A DNA stretch of 64,000 nt from Peteryoungia desertarenae (GTDB lineage: Bacteria > Pseudomonadota > Alphaproteobacteria > Rhizobiales > Rhizobiaceae). The stretch spans positions 310,001 through 374,000 of the forward strand of contig NZ_CP058351.1 of NCBI RefSeq assembly GCF_005860795.2, in the 5' to 3' direction. This document shows positions 1-8,480 of the stretch, piece by piece (position 1 is the first letter of the stretch; each line of letters begins with the position of its first letter). The translations under genes and the position numbers were made by a program. Under the pieces are notes generated by a model. The model made no database searches. It was not told the origin of the DNA and worked only from the letters and a program-made list of their open reading frames with translations.

Positions 1-84
1 CGGCTTTCTGGGATGGATGTGGTTCAAGGCAATCCCTTGTTTCTCTGCCCATTCCATGAGCTTGCCGCTGACATATTCTGGGCC
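1..84 (-). pseudogene. IS3-family transposase (orfB) fragment, outer element
   Basis: Read on the minus strand this encodes YGPEYVSGKLMEWAEKQ followed by GIALNHIHP, the segment after the second catalytic Asp of an IS3-family DDE integrase (…DN-x-GPEY…). It runs off the window edge. Immediately upstream in reading direction it is joined to an IS110-like end (85-180) instead of the rest of the integrase, so the gene is broken. The orfA part of what is probably the same element lies at 181-254 and 3107-3191. Confidence 0.75.
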
Positions 85-180
85 GTAGCATGTTGGGAAT
101 AACGTGCAATTGAAGGTTATGACCGCCTGTGCAGCCCCAATTTGCGCAGCAGGTGGCCATAACCGGTTCTCAGGTCTCTA
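85..180 (-). mobile_element. Relic of an IS110-family element end
   Basis: About 96 bp that closely match, in inverse orientation, the transposase-proximal end of the IS110 element at 1128-2756 (positions about 2659-2756). Shared parts are the TAGAGACCTGAGA start, a hairpin built on GGTTATGRCC/GGYCATAACC, and an identical terminal stretch TTCCCAACATGCTAC next to the target base pairs GGC. The interior of the element is gone. The two copies differ at several bases, so they are related but distinct insertions. Confidence 0.75.
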
Positions 181-254
181 TCGGGCAGCAAACCCGCATA
201 CTTCTTGCGCCAATTGAAATAGGTCGCCTGGCTGATCCCAGCCTTCCGGCAGAT
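181..254 (-). pseudogene. IS3-family orfA fragment, distal part
   Basis: Minus-strand reading gives CRKAGISQATYFNWRKKYAG, the helix-turn-helix core of an IS3-family OrfA. It continues the N-terminal part at 3107-3191 exactly once the inner IS3 (255-3106) and its 4-bp duplication are removed. It stops at 181 against the IS110 relic, so the rest of orfA and the start of orfB are deleted. Confidence 0.8.
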
Positions 255-318
255 TGACCTGAGACCCTGAACTTCCTCCAGAATTTGGTAGAGTCCGTCA
301 CATCAAGGAGACGGACGA

Positions 319-585
319 ATGAAGCGTTCACGGTTCACGGAAGAGCAGATCATCGGGATATTGAAGGAGCAGGAGGCGGGCGCGAAGACGGTTGATGTCT
401 GCCGCAAGCACGGCATCTCGGATGCAACCTTCTACAAGTAAAAGGCGAAGTATGGCGGCATGGATGTGTCCGATGCCCGCAAGCTGAAGGCGCTCGAGGA
501 CGAGAACGCCAAGCTGAAGAAGCTGCTCGCCGAGGCCATGCTGGACAATGCGATCCTGAAGGATGTCGCTGCAAAAAAATGGTGA
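319..585 (+). pseudogene. IS3 orfA with an in-frame nonsense codon
   Basis: Encodes MKRSRFTEEQIIGILKEQEA and the HTH of IS3 OrfA (CRKHGISDATFYK), then meets TAA at 439-441 (codon 41), where relatives read a Tyr codon (TAC). Reading resumes in the same frame through a leucine-rich stretch (LKALEDENAKLKKLLAEAML) to GCA AAA AAA TGG TGA at 571-585. The A7 run (573-579) is the usual -1 frameshift site. The stop would prevent the OrfAB fusion, so this copy is dead even apart from the IS110 insertion. Confidence 0.8.
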
Positions 586-1127
586 CGCCCGATGTTAAGC
601 GTGATGCGGTGGCTCATGTCTGTGCGCAGCATGGGGTGAGCCAGCGTCGGGCGTGCGAGGTTCTATCGTTTGATCGGTCGAGCATGCGATATCGCAGCGT
701 GCGGCCTGACGATGCAGCCATTCGGGAGGCGATGAAGAAGGTGGCATCCGAGCGGCGGCGCTTCGGTTATCGCCGTATCCACGTGATGCTCGACCGTCAG
801 GGGATCGTCATGAACCTGAAGAAGCTTCGACGTCTCTATCGCGAAGAGAAGCTGACAGTGCGCAAGCGCGGCGGCCGAAAGCGGGCCTTGGGGACGAGGC
901 GTCCCCTGGCTCTACCGTCGCGCCCCAACGAGCGCTGGAGCCTGGACTTCGTCAGCGATGCCTTCACCGACGGTCGCCGCTTCCGCGTTCTGGCTGTCGT
1001 CGATGACTTCACCCGCGAATGCCTGTGCCTGGTCGCCGACACATCCCTGTCGGGCGCTCGGCTTGCCCGCGAGCTGGACACCCTTATCGTCAGGCGGGGG
1101 AAGCCGAAGACGATCGTCTCGGACAAC
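579..1127 (+). pseudogene. IS3 transposase orfB, first part, split by IS110
   Basis: ATG at 579 lies in the A7 frameshift site, -1 relative to orfA. The product carries the IS3 integrase N-terminus (RRFGYRRIHVML, RWSLDFVSDAF with the first catalytic Asp) up to PKTIVSDN, the second catalytic Asp region. It is cut after codon Asn (GAC AAC, ending 1127). The reading frame continues at 2757 as [12 protein letters not shown]. Deleting 1128-2756 restores SDN-GTE in frame. Confidence 0.88.
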
Positions 1128-1338
1128 GTCCTAGCTTGGGAACAAAAGGCGGTTCAGGGCGTCAGGTCACGGGGCATCCGAGCGACCGGATACCCTTAAA
1201 ATAGTTGCCCAGGCGGGCTCCGCCGTCAAGATGTGGTCTCTTCCATAGCAAATACAGGGTCGGTCTTGTTGCCGCCCTCACCGTCCTTAAGACGAGATCC
1301 AAAATCCCAAGCGGAAGGCCCGAACATTATCTACGAGG

Positions 1339-2622
1339 TCAGGAACCTGCCTCCACGGCTCTCCAGAGAGGGGTCCTTCCGCCTGGGCTCGTCCCCTCAA
1401 AGAAGGGACGATAGAGTTCGCCGGACTTGATCACGGCGTGAATGGTGCGGGCCATCTTTGCCGCGATGGCGGTGTAAGCCTTGCGGCGCAGATCCGGGTT
1501 GTGGCGATCTTGGGCGATGTAGCGCTCGAATTTGTCGCGGAAGCTGTTGGCCTTATGCAAAACCGCCGTTTGCCCTGCCAGCCATAAAGTGCGGCGCAAG
1601 CGGGCATTGCCATATTTGGAGATCTTGCTTCGACCGCGGAACATGCCGGACTGGACGGTGGCCAGGTCCATGCCGCAGAACTTCAGAAACTGACGGTGGT
1701 GACGGAACCGGCGCAGATCGCCCGTTTCGGCCAGCACGGTGAGGGCATTGATCGGCCCGATGCCAGGAATGGTGCATAGCAACTGATAATCGGGCCGATC
1801 AGCGAGCAGTTCGACGGCACGATCTTCGATGGCATTCCGTTGGCGGATCAAACTCCTCCCCTCGGCCAGCATCATGCGGAACATGCGGATGGCGTCGGAC
1901 TCTGGTGACACAGGCAATCCAGTCGATGCCTTCGCTGTCTCGTAAACATCTGATAACATGCGCGTCTTCTCCACTTTGCGTCCAACGACATCCCAAGCAG
2001 CCTTGATGAACTGTTCCTTGGACATCGCGCTGATCATGTGCGGAGAGGGGAACATCTCGAGAAACGCCAAGAACCAATCGCTGCGAGAGCTCCGGTGGAA
2101 CCGTTCGGCTTCGGGAAAGTAAAGTGGCAGGTAGTGGGTCAGGATCCGATGCCACAGTTCGGTCTTTGCCCGGGACACGGCATCATGGGTCTTGGACAGT
2201 TCCTGAATATCATTGGTGCCGGCCACCATCGGGTCTTGGAATATCTGCACTGCCCCGATCTGCAGCATGTGCAAGATGACCTGTGCATCCTTGGGGTCGT
2301 TCTTGTCCCAGCTATTGTGCAGCGCCTCCCGGGTTCGGGCCAAGGCGACCGACGACACGAGCTTCAGGTCGAAGCCGGCCACGCCCAGATGATACATCAG
2401 CACGCGGTGATAATTGCCGGTTGCCTCAAAGCCGATCCGGACTTGCATATTGTACTCCCGCAAGATCCCAATCAGCCGCTGGAAATCATCGGTGGTATTG
2501 GTGATCGTCAGGCGTCGACGGCGCGTTTTTCCGGGAGCGGCAATCAGCACCTCGTGCCGGTGTTTGGAAATGTCGATGCCTACCAGAACGCAGGCATCCG
2601 AAGTATGCTCAACCTTGGCCAT
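1339..2622 (-). CDS. IS110-family transposase (DEDD recombinase)
   Basis: About 427 aa. The N-terminal RuvC-like DEDD domain shows VGIDISKHRHEV (first Asp), FEATGNYHRVL (Glu) and WDKNDPKDAQVI (Asp pair). The C-terminal Tnp_IS110 (transposase_20) region has TIPGIGPINALTVLAETGD and KFCGMDL. An upstream in-frame ATG exists at 2688, but the ATG at 2622 (MAKVEHTSD) is preceded by AGAGGAG at good spacing and matches the usual family start. IS110 enzymes cut and rejoin DNA at sites chosen by a structured RNA encoded in the element. The ORF is intact and probably functional. Confidence 0.9.
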   Translation of the reverse strand: MAKVEHTSDACVLVGIDISKHRHEVLIAAPGKTRRRRLTITNTTDDFQRLIGILREYNMQVRIGFEATGNYHRVLMYHLGVAGFDLKLVSSVALARTREALHNSWDKNDPKDAQVILHMLQIGAVQIFQDPMVAGTNDIQELSKTHDAVSRAKTELWHRILTHYLPLYFPEAERFHRSSRSDWFLAFLEMFPSPHMISAMSKEQFIKAAWDVVGRKVEKTRMLSDVYETAKASTGLPVSPESDAIRMFRMMLAEGRSLIRQRNAIEDRAVELLADRPDYQLLCTIPGIGPINALTVLAETGDLRRFRHHRQFLKFCGMDLATVQSGMFRGRSKISKYGNARLRRTLWLAGQTAVLHKANSFRDKFERYIAQDRHNPDLRRKAYTAIAAKMARTIHAVIKSGELYRPFFEGTSPGGRTPLWRAVEAGS

Positions 2623-2639
2623 AGCCGGTCTCCTCTGTG

Positions 2640-2740
2640 GTGTGGTTCGCAAAACCACCATAGAGACCTGAGACCCGGTTATGGCCACCTGCTGCGCAAA
2701 ATGGGGCTGCGCAGGCGGCCATAACCTCTAACGGCGTATC
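2640..2740 (-). other. Structured 5' noncoding end of IS110; candidate guide (bridge) RNA region
   Basis: Two clear hairpins lie between the element end and the transposase start. One is at about 2641-2665 (GTGGTT/AACCAC arms around TTTGCG on the minus strand). A larger one at about 2679-2728 has arms GGTTATGGCC and GGCCATAACC plus inner CCTGC/GCAGG pairing. The larger one is conserved in the relic at 115-175. IS110 elements encode a guide RNA in one noncoding end; which end applies here is not proven, because the opposite end (1128-1338) is longer, as in the IS1111 subgroup. Confidence 0.4.
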
Positions 2741-2756
2741 ATTCCCAACATGCTAC

Positions 2757-3047
2757 GGCACGGAGATGACCAGCATGGCCATTCTCAAATGGTGTCAGGA
2801 GACCAAGGTCGAATGGCACTACATCGCCCCAGGCAAGCCGATGCAGAACGGCTTCGCCGAAAGCTTCAACGGCAGCTTCCGCGACGAATGCCTCAACGAG
2901 ACGCTGTTCTCGTCGCTCAACCAAGCCCGCGCTGCCATCACCGCATGGAAGGAGGATTACAACAGAAACAGACCGCACTCGTCGCTGGGCAACATCACAC
3001 CCAGAGAGTTCGCAATGAAAATGGCTATGGAAAAACAGGCAGCATAA
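2757..3047 (+). pseudogene. IS3 transposase orfB, second part
   Basis: Continues the integrase after the IS110 insertion: [14 protein letters not shown], then the DDE glutamate context ([17 protein letters not shown]) and the C-terminal [19 protein letters not shown] typical of IS3 enzymes. It ends at the TAA at 3045-3047. It belongs with 579-1127 and can only be expressed as an internal fragment. Confidence 0.88.
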
Positions 3048-3106
3048 GGCCAGATTAAAAACCCAAGACTCTCCCGAAAAATGGAGGGAAGTCGGGTCTC
3101 AGGTCA

Positions 3107-3263
3107 AGATCTCTGCCACCGGCACACCGTCATCGCCCTGCTTCAAAATGAACGCCTTCTGGGCGTCCGAGAACTTCGATGCCTTCATGCTTCCACTCCT
3201 TTTCCTAGCCGGGAAGTTATCGCGGAAAACTCCAGTTATGAACGGTCCAGTTTTTGGGGATCA
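3107..3263 (-). pseudogene. Outer IS3: terminal repeat and orfA N-terminus
   Basis: Minus-strand ATG near 3191 gives MKASKFSDAQKAFILKQGDD then GVPVAEI, the start of an IS3 OrfA that continues at 254-181 beyond the inner IS3. Upstream of the ATG, TGATCCCCAAAAACTGGACC (ending 3263) looks like the element's terminal repeat. It is broken by the inner IS3 and by the deletion at 181. Confidence 0.7.
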
Positions 3264-3270
3264 GAGCACA

Positions 3271-3308
3271 CTTATGCCGACTGTCCGGTCGAAATGGGGG
3301 GCAGTTCA
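3271..3308 (-). repeat. 38-bp relic of an IS3 terminus
   Basis: These 38 bp are the exact inverse of 42806-42843, the left end of the intact IS3 (IS2-like) element 39 kb away. Only the tip of the element remains, abutting the terminal repeat of the outer IS3 on one side and another IS3 orfA fragment on the other. It records an earlier insertion that was deleted. Confidence 0.85.
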
Positions 3309-3311
3309 GAC

Positions 3312-3434
3312 CGTAACATCAGGCTCATACGTCTCCTGGACTATCACCAGCTTCGCCGCTGTCGACCAGCGACGACGACGTTCACGGCCGGACAGCACTT
3401 CTATCTTGGGGATGTGACTGGTCGTAATGGGCAT
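3312..3434 (-). pseudogene. IS3 (IS2-like) orfA fragment
   Basis: Minus-strand ATG at 3434 gives MPITTSHIPKIEVLSGRERR and then RRWSTAAKLVIVQETYEPDVTV, the N-terminus of an IS2-type OrfA. It breaks off at the IS tip at 3308. The rest is missing. The stretch from 3435 to 3612 shows no recognisable gene. Confidence 0.7.
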
Positions 3435-3612
3435 ATTACTCCTAACACTCAACAAGTGGGAGATCGTGTCCGGGGATTTAGGGGGCCACTACAGTCCAGG
3501 AGATCGCCACGGAATAGCTTTGGACGTATAACCATGAAGGGCCCGACATGGGCATTGGCGGCATCACACCCGCTCAAAAACTGCAAATGGCAGCGTGAAT
3601 TATACCGCTGAA

Positions 3613-3628
3613 CCCCGTTAAAACGGGG
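3613..3628 (-). terminator. Candidate hairpin terminator after the methyltransferase gene
   Basis: CCCCGTT-AA-AACGGGG is a perfect 7-bp stem 12 bp beyond the stop of the minus-strand methyltransferase gene. There is no T-run after the stem on the minus strand, so intrinsic termination is only possible, not shown. Confidence 0.4.
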
Positions 3629-3640
3629 AGGACTGCCCTC

Positions 3641-4258
3641 TTAGTTGCGAGTACAACACATCATGCAATGTGTGTAAGGAATCCAAACCTTGTGCTTTAC
3701 CGACGTGACTGGCTCGTGAAAAACTGAACGCGCTAGAGCTTCATACTCCACGCGCGTTCTGACATTTTGCCCACGATCCAGAGATATCAGAAGTCGAGCA
3801 ACGGGGTTTTGTCCCTTTTCTAAGACAGGATCTATCGTCAAAAGTCTTCCGCCAGGCTTCAGCGCTTCGAATGCGAGCCTCATTAGATCTACTGCAACCT
3901 CATCGTCCAAATGATGCAAGAGACCGGAGCCAAGTACAACATCCATCTTAGGCAGCGCGGCAATCTCTTCAATTGTCAGCAACCGGGCAGCAAACCGGCC
4001 CCGGTCGCCGAACCTCGCGCGGGCGCGCTCAATATAAGAAGAGCTGATGTCGTATCCATAGTATTCGACCGGCGGGAGAAATTCGAGTATATCACAAGGC
4101 CCCGAGCCGATGTCCAAAATACGCATGCCTGCCCACGGCTTAAGGTGGTCCGCCACGTAGTTGCGCCAACCTTGCCTGGCCCCCATAAGATTCTGAAAAA
4201 GCGAATACATTCGCGGATTTGAGAGAATCGCGTGAAAGCCGCTAGTACTTTGAGCCAT
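3641..4258 (-). CDS. Class I SAM-dependent methyltransferase
   Basis: 205 aa. Motif I is ILDIGSGPCDI (about residues 47-57), followed by YYGYDISSSYIERAR (motif II acidic region) and VVLGSGLLHHLDDE (motif IV). This is a Methyltransf_11/25-type Rossmann fold. The end (WIPYTHCMMCC) resembles small methyltransferases found in polysaccharide clusters, so the protein appears complete. Substrate unknown; a sugar or lipid-linked intermediate of the neighbouring glycan is plausible. It stands alone between IS blocks, cut off from the rest of the locus. Cytoplasmic, no signal peptide. Confidence 0.75.
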   Translation of the reverse strand: MAQSTSGFHAILSNPRMYSLFQNLMGARQGWRNYVADHLKPWAGMRILDIGSGPCDILEFLPPVEYYGYDISSSYIERARARFGDRGRFAARLLTIEEIAALPKMDVVLGSGLLHHLDDEVAVDLMRLAFEALKPGGRLLTIDPVLEKGQNPVARLLISLDRGQNVRTRVEYEALARSVFHEPVTSVKHKVWIPYTHCMMCCTRN

Positions 4259-4551
4259 TATACCATTCCTGCTTAAGCAACATCTAATCGTGCTTGTCAG
4301 CTAAGCGCCTTCACCTCAATGACGAGAACAACTGTCAGCTCATGAATCAGATTCGAATCTCTCACGAACGATGCACTCGAACTCCTACCATAGGAGGACA
4401 ACATTTCGGTCCAGCAGAGCATGGAAGGCCTCGTTGATTCGACGACAATCGACTACCGCCACCAACGCCCCAGCTTGGAGACGCATTGCAACAGGCAACA
4501 ACGAATAGAGGGTCTCATAGGTATGTCAATACTAGACTAGACTGACTTGAG
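4259..4551. other. Intergenic region, no gene recognised
   Basis: Nearly 300 bp upstream of the methyltransferase gene. No convincing ORF, RNA gene or repeat is visible. It presumably holds the methyltransferase promoter before the IS5-type relic begins at 4552. Confidence 0.5.
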
Positions 4552-4612
4552 AGCTGGACACCTCGATTTACCCCGACTTCCTGTGTTGACGGTGCAGTCT
4601 GAGCCTACCACC
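4552..4612 (+). repeat. Relic of an IS5-type element end
   Basis: Matches the left end of the IS5-type element at 19375 (AGCTGGACACCTCGATTTAC onward) up to the hairpin arm ACCACC, where IS66 copy 1 starts. The same end occurs inverted at 9792-9834 plus 12451-12478, on the other side of IS66 copy 1. Confidence 0.75.
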
Positions 4613-4690
4613 GTAAGCCCCCGGTGAAGACCGTCTTGCGAGGTTGATGCGAACATCGGAAGTCCTAGTGCAAACACTAGGAGTAGTCCT

Positions 4691-5101
4691 ATGACGAAGC
4701 ATCCGATTGAAGTGATCACGTCTGTCGAGCGCCGTCGGCGCTGGTCGCGCGAAGATAAGGAGCGGCTCGTTGCAGCCTGCCTTGAGCCTGGGGCGGTGCT
4801 TTCCGAGATTGCGCGATCGGCTGGCATCCACGTCAGCCAGCTCTTTCGGTGGCGCAAGGAGCTTTGCCAAATCGAGGAACCGAGAACCGAGACGGCGAAC
4901 ACCTTGGTGCCCGTGAACGTATCGGAGGCCGCGCCGGCAGTCCAACCCGTTGCCTCGGAAGCGCCGGCCTCATCGCAGCCCCGCCGCAAGCGTAGCGATG
5001 TGATGATTGAGCTGGGCCGCGGTCGGCGCGTCCGCGTGGATAGCGACATCGACACGGAGGCGCTTGGCCGCATTCTCGATTGTGTACTGGGTCGGCGATG
5101 A
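4691..5101 (+). CDS. tnpA: IS66 accessory protein TnpA (copy 1)
   Basis: 136 aa. The N-terminal helix-turn-helix of the IS66 Orf1/HTH_Tnp_1 type is seen as [20 protein letters not shown] followed by [20 protein letters not shown]. The C-terminus is the usual variable tail ([25 protein letters not shown]). It probably binds the element ends. The stop overlaps the tnpB start (ATGA at 5098-5101). Confidence 0.9.
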   Translation: MTKHPIEVITSVERRRRWSREDKERLVAACLEPGAVLSEIARSAGIHVSQLFRWRKELCQIEEPRTETANTLVPVNVSEAAPAVQPVASEAPASSQPRRKRSDVMIELGRGRRVRVDSDIDTEALGRILDCVLGRR

Positions 5102-5445
5102 TCCCGGTCCCTGCTGGTGTGAAGGTCTGGCTGGCAACGGGCCATACAGACATGCGCAAAGGCTTTCCCGGTCTGTCGCTGATGGCGCAGGAGACGCTGA
5201 AGCGCGATCCGATGTGCGGGCATCTGTTCGTGTTCCGCGGTCGTGGCGGTGGCCTGATCAAGGTCATCTGGCATGATGGCCAGGGAGCATGCCTGTTCAC
5301 GAAGAAGCTGGAACTGGGACGCTTCATATGGCCGTCGGCGGCCGATGGGACGGTCGTGATTACGCCGGCGCAGCTCAGTTATTTGCTGGAAGGTATAGAC
5401 TGGCGGATGCCGCAAAGAACCTGGCGACCGACCTCGGCCGGATAA
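5098..5445 (+). CDS. tnpB: IS66 accessory protein TnpB (copy 1)
   Basis: 115 aa, IS66 Orf2 family: [20 protein letters not shown], then [31 protein letters not shown] and [10 protein letters not shown]. The ATG at 5098, overlapping the tnpA stop, is chosen over an upstream in-frame ATG at 5080 because it matches the family start. Required with TnpA and TnpC for IS66 transposition; exact role unknown. Confidence 0.9.
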   Translation: MIPVPAGVKVWLATGHTDMRKGFPGLSLMAQETLKRDPMCGHLFVFRGRGGGLIKVIWHDGQGACLFTKKLELGRFIWPSAADGTVVITPAQLSYLLEGIDWRMPQRTWRPTSAG

Positions 5446-5490
5446 GCAAAAATGCTGGAATGGCGGGAGCGAATATGATTCCATCTCGCC

Positions 5491-6760
5491 ATGAGCACCC
5501 CCGTCGAACAGCTTCCGGACGACCTTGCCAGTGCACTCGCACTGCTTGCCGAAGAGCGCGCGCGGCGTGTTGCTGCCGAGGCAGAGGCGGCGACCGCCAA
5601 GGCGGAAGCTGCCAGCGCGAAGGCGCTAGTATCGCATTCCGAGGCGCTAATCGCGCGGCTGAAGCTAGAGATCGAGAAGGTCCGGCGCGACCTCTACGGC
5701 AGTCGCTCCGAACGCAAGGCGCGGCTCCTTGAGCAGATGGAACTGCAGCTCGAGGAACTGGAGGCTGATGCTGGCGAAGATGAACTGGCAGCAGAGATCG
5801 CAGCCAATGCCTCAACCGTCAGGGCCTTCGAGCGCAAGCGTCCGTCACGCAAGCCCTTTCCCGAGCATCTCCCGCGCGAACGTGTCGTCATTGCTGCTCC
5901 GACAAACTGCTCCTGCTGCGGCTCGGCCAACCTGTCGAAGCTCGGTGAGGACATCACAGAGACACTGGAGATCATCCCGCGTCAGTGGAAGGTCATTCAG
6001 ACCGTGCGGGAGAAGTTCTCCTGCCGCGAATGCGAGAAGATCACGCAGCCGCCAGCACCCTTCCATGTGACGCCGCGCGGCTTTGCCGGCCCGAACCTTC
6101 TGGCAATGATCCTGTTCGAGAAGTTCGCCCAGCATCAGCCACTCAATCGCCAAAGCGAACGCTATGCCCGCGAGGGCGTCGACCTCAGCCTATCGACGCT
6201 GGCCTGCCAGGTCGGCGCGTGCGCCGCAGCCCTGAAGCCCATCCATTCGCTGATCGAGGCCCATGTCCTTGCCGCCGAGCGGCTGCATGGCGACGACACG
6301 ACCGTGCCGATCCTGGCGAAGGGAAAGACCGATACGGGCCGCATCTGGACCTATGTCCGGGATGACCGGCCGTTTGGTGGGCTGTCGCCGCCTGCGGCAC
6401 TGTTCTACTCATCGCGAGACCGGCGACAGGAGCATCCCGAACGCCACCTGAAGACCTTCTCCGGCATTCTGCAGGCGGATGCCTATGGCGGTTATAACCC
6501 GCTGTTCAAAGAACATCGCGATCCCGCGCCTCTGCGCCAAGCACTCTGCTGGGCCCATTCACGCCGCAAGTTCTTCGTGCTGGCCGACATCGCCGCGAAC
6601 GCCAAACGTGGCAGCAAGGCTGCGCCGATCTCGCCGATGGCATTGGAGGCCGTCAAACGGATCGATGCCCTGTTCGATATCGAACGGGAGATCAACGGTC
6701 TTGCCGCAGAGCAGCGCACGGAGCGTCGCCGCAAGGACAGCCAGCCGCTTGTCGAAGAAC
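5491..6760 (+). pseudogene. tnpC: IS66 transposase TnpC, first part (copy 1), split by IS66 copy 2a
   Basis: Starts MSTPVEQLPDDLASALALLA with the coiled-coil N-terminal region, a zinc-finger-like CSCCGS…CREC pair, and the DDE domain beginning at LHGDDTTVPILAKGKT and ILQADAYGGYN. It is interrupted in codons SQPLVEE at 6760 and resumes at 9381 with LHNWLQTERLKL. Removing 6761-9380 restores the frame. Confidence 0.9.
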
Positions 6761-6830
6761 GTAAGCGCTTGTTTCCATGCACATTGACGCGACGGTCTGA
6801 GCGGGTTCGCTGTCAGCTTGTCGTATCGGA

Positions 6831-8422
6831 TCAGGCAGTCGTTGTTTTCGTGAAGTTGAACGGCAAAAGATCAGTGATGTCGGCACCTGATTCGCGCTGC
6901 GGCAATTCGGTGAGGATGTGGCGCAGGTATGCCAAGGGTTCGATACCGCAGGCGCGGCAGGTCAGCATGATGCTGTAGACGACTGCACTGGCGTTAGCTC
7001 CGTCCACGGTATCGCTGAAGAGCCACGATTTTCTGCCCGTTGCAAAAATCCTGATATCACGCTCAAGCAGGTTGTTATCGATCGGCATCCTGCCGTCTTG
7101 CGCGTAGAGTGTCAGATAGTCCCATTGGTTCAGGGTGTAGGACACGGCATCGCCGAGCTTGCTGTCCGGCAACACCTTCGGCGCGAGGTCATCGAGCCAT
7201 GTCTTGAGGGCATTGAGGATGGGAATGCTGTGAAGCTGGCGAAAGCGGCGAATGCAGTCTTCTTGCCTTTCGCCTTCGTTCGGCTTTTCGTCCTTCGCCA
7301 ACCTTTCTATCCGGTAGAGCTGCTCGAAGAACTTCAGCGCCTGCTCCGGCGGACCGCCACCTTTCTTTCTCGCCTTGAGGGCATTGACGAAGCGTCGTCT
7401 GGAATGGGCCATGCATCCGATATGGGTTGCCCCTCCAGGGTGCGCCAGGCGGTGTAGCCGTCACTCATGATGATGCCGCGATAACGCCCAAGGAATGTCT
7501 GCGGATGGATCTGGCCGCGGCCCGGCTGGTAATCGAAGAGAACGATCGGCTCCTCGCTGTCCTCGCCGCTGCGATAGGCCCACATATACGACGTGTCAGC
7601 GGCCTCCCTGTCCTTTTCCTTCAGGACCTGGACCGTCGTCTCGTCGCCATGGATGAGCGGTTGGGACCGAAGTCGCAGTTTCAGCGCGTCATAGATGCGG
7701 GAAAGATGCCGCTCGCTCGATCCGATCACCCAGTGACCCAGAGCACCGCGGCTTACGGGAACACCGGCACGCTCGAAGGCCTGGGCCAGACGATAGAGCG
7801 GTGTGCCGTCGACATATTTGTGAACCAGCGCAAAGGCCAGCGTTGAAGCCGTGGCAATGCTGCCAGGCAGAGGCTGTGCGGGCATCGGCGCAAGGACAAC
7901 CGGCGTGTTGATGCCGGTTCGATCGCAATTCCGGCAAGCGTACTTGAACCGGACATTCTGCAGGACCTTGGCCTTCACCTCGATGTGGAGCTGCTCGGTG
8001 ACGGCCTCTCCCATGCGATGCATCTGATGCCGACAGCAGGGGCAGGCCTTCTGATCGTCGGCAAGGTCATATTCGACACGCTCGCGCGGCAGGCTTTCCG
8101 GCAAGGGTCTGCGGCCGCGTTTCTTGCCTTCTGGTCTTTCCACAGGCGGCAGGCCAGTATCCGGCAGGTCGGCGAGATCGCCGTGGTCGTCACCAGCGTC
8201 CTCGTCAACGGCAACCTGCTCGGCTTCATTGAACAGGCGATCGACGTGCTTTTCGCTTCTCGGCGCAAAGCGATGCAACCGCGCCAGCGCCAGCTCTTCC
8301 TCGAGTTTGACGATGCGCTGCGAAAGCGCTTCTTTCTCAGCCTTGAGCGCGGCGATTTCGGCAGCATGCGCCGCCAACTGCGCCATCAACTCTGCAACAT
8401 CAGGTTCGCCGGTTCGGATCAT
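6831..8422 (-). pseudogene. tnpC: IS66 transposase TnpC (copy 2a), frameshifted
   Basis: Reading begins at 8422 (MIRTGEPDVAELMAQLAAHA), with coiled coil, zinc-finger-like CPCCRHQMHR…CRNC and LIHGDETTVQVLKEKD. Near 7432 the minus-strand G-run is one base short (GGGG where copy 2b has GGGGG), so the frame changes after TAWRTLEG. The correct continuation (CMAHSRRRFVNALKARKKGG to LLPFNFTKTTTA) is present in another frame down to 6831. The mutation, or a sequencing error, splits the DDE domain. Confidence 0.85.
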
Positions 8423-8480
8423 CAGATTCTTGAATCGAAAGCCGGCGGCCGCGTCAACTCCTCAAATCACCTGCCCTTCG

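Larger units (their letters stand above)
1128..2756 (-). mobile_element. IS110-family insertion sequence inside IS3 orfB
   Basis: Boundaries follow from the perfect repair of the IS3 orfB frame when 1128-2756 is removed. There are no long terminal inverted repeats or target duplication beyond a possible AC dinucleotide at both junctions, which fits the IS110 group of RNA-guided DEDD recombinases. One transposase gene lies on the minus strand (1339-2622), with about 210 bp of noncoding DNA after it and about 134 bp before it. A related element end at 85-180 sits at the equivalent codon of another IS3. Confidence 0.85.
255..3106 (+). mobile_element. IS3-family element (IS407-like), itself split by IS110
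   Basis: The ends are TGACCTGAGACCC (255) and GGGTCTCAGGTCA (3094-3106), perfect inverted repeats, flanked by the direct repeat AGAT (251-254 and 3107-3110), a 4-bp target duplication. Inside are orfA (319), an A7 slippery run (573-579) and orfB, as in IS3 elements that make OrfAB by -1 frameshifting. A 1,629-bp IS110 element sits in orfB; without it the element is about 1.22 kb. It was inserted into the orfA of another IS3. Confidence 0.9.

Noticed and set aside
2038..2724. 228-codon plus-strand ORF across the IS110 transposase
   Set aside because: Complementary-strand shadow of a well-supported transposase; no recognisable domain.
6831..7412. Separate gene starting MAHSRRRFVNALKARKKGGG
   Set aside because: It is the C-terminal part of the frameshifted IS66 tnpC of copy 2a, as the longer open frame in copy 2b shows.
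8108..8115. GCGGCCGC (NotI) sites as signs of cloning vector or cassette insertion
   Set aside because: The site lies within the tnpC coding frame of copy 2a and is explained by normal codons (Arg-Gly-Arg); no vector sequence is seen.
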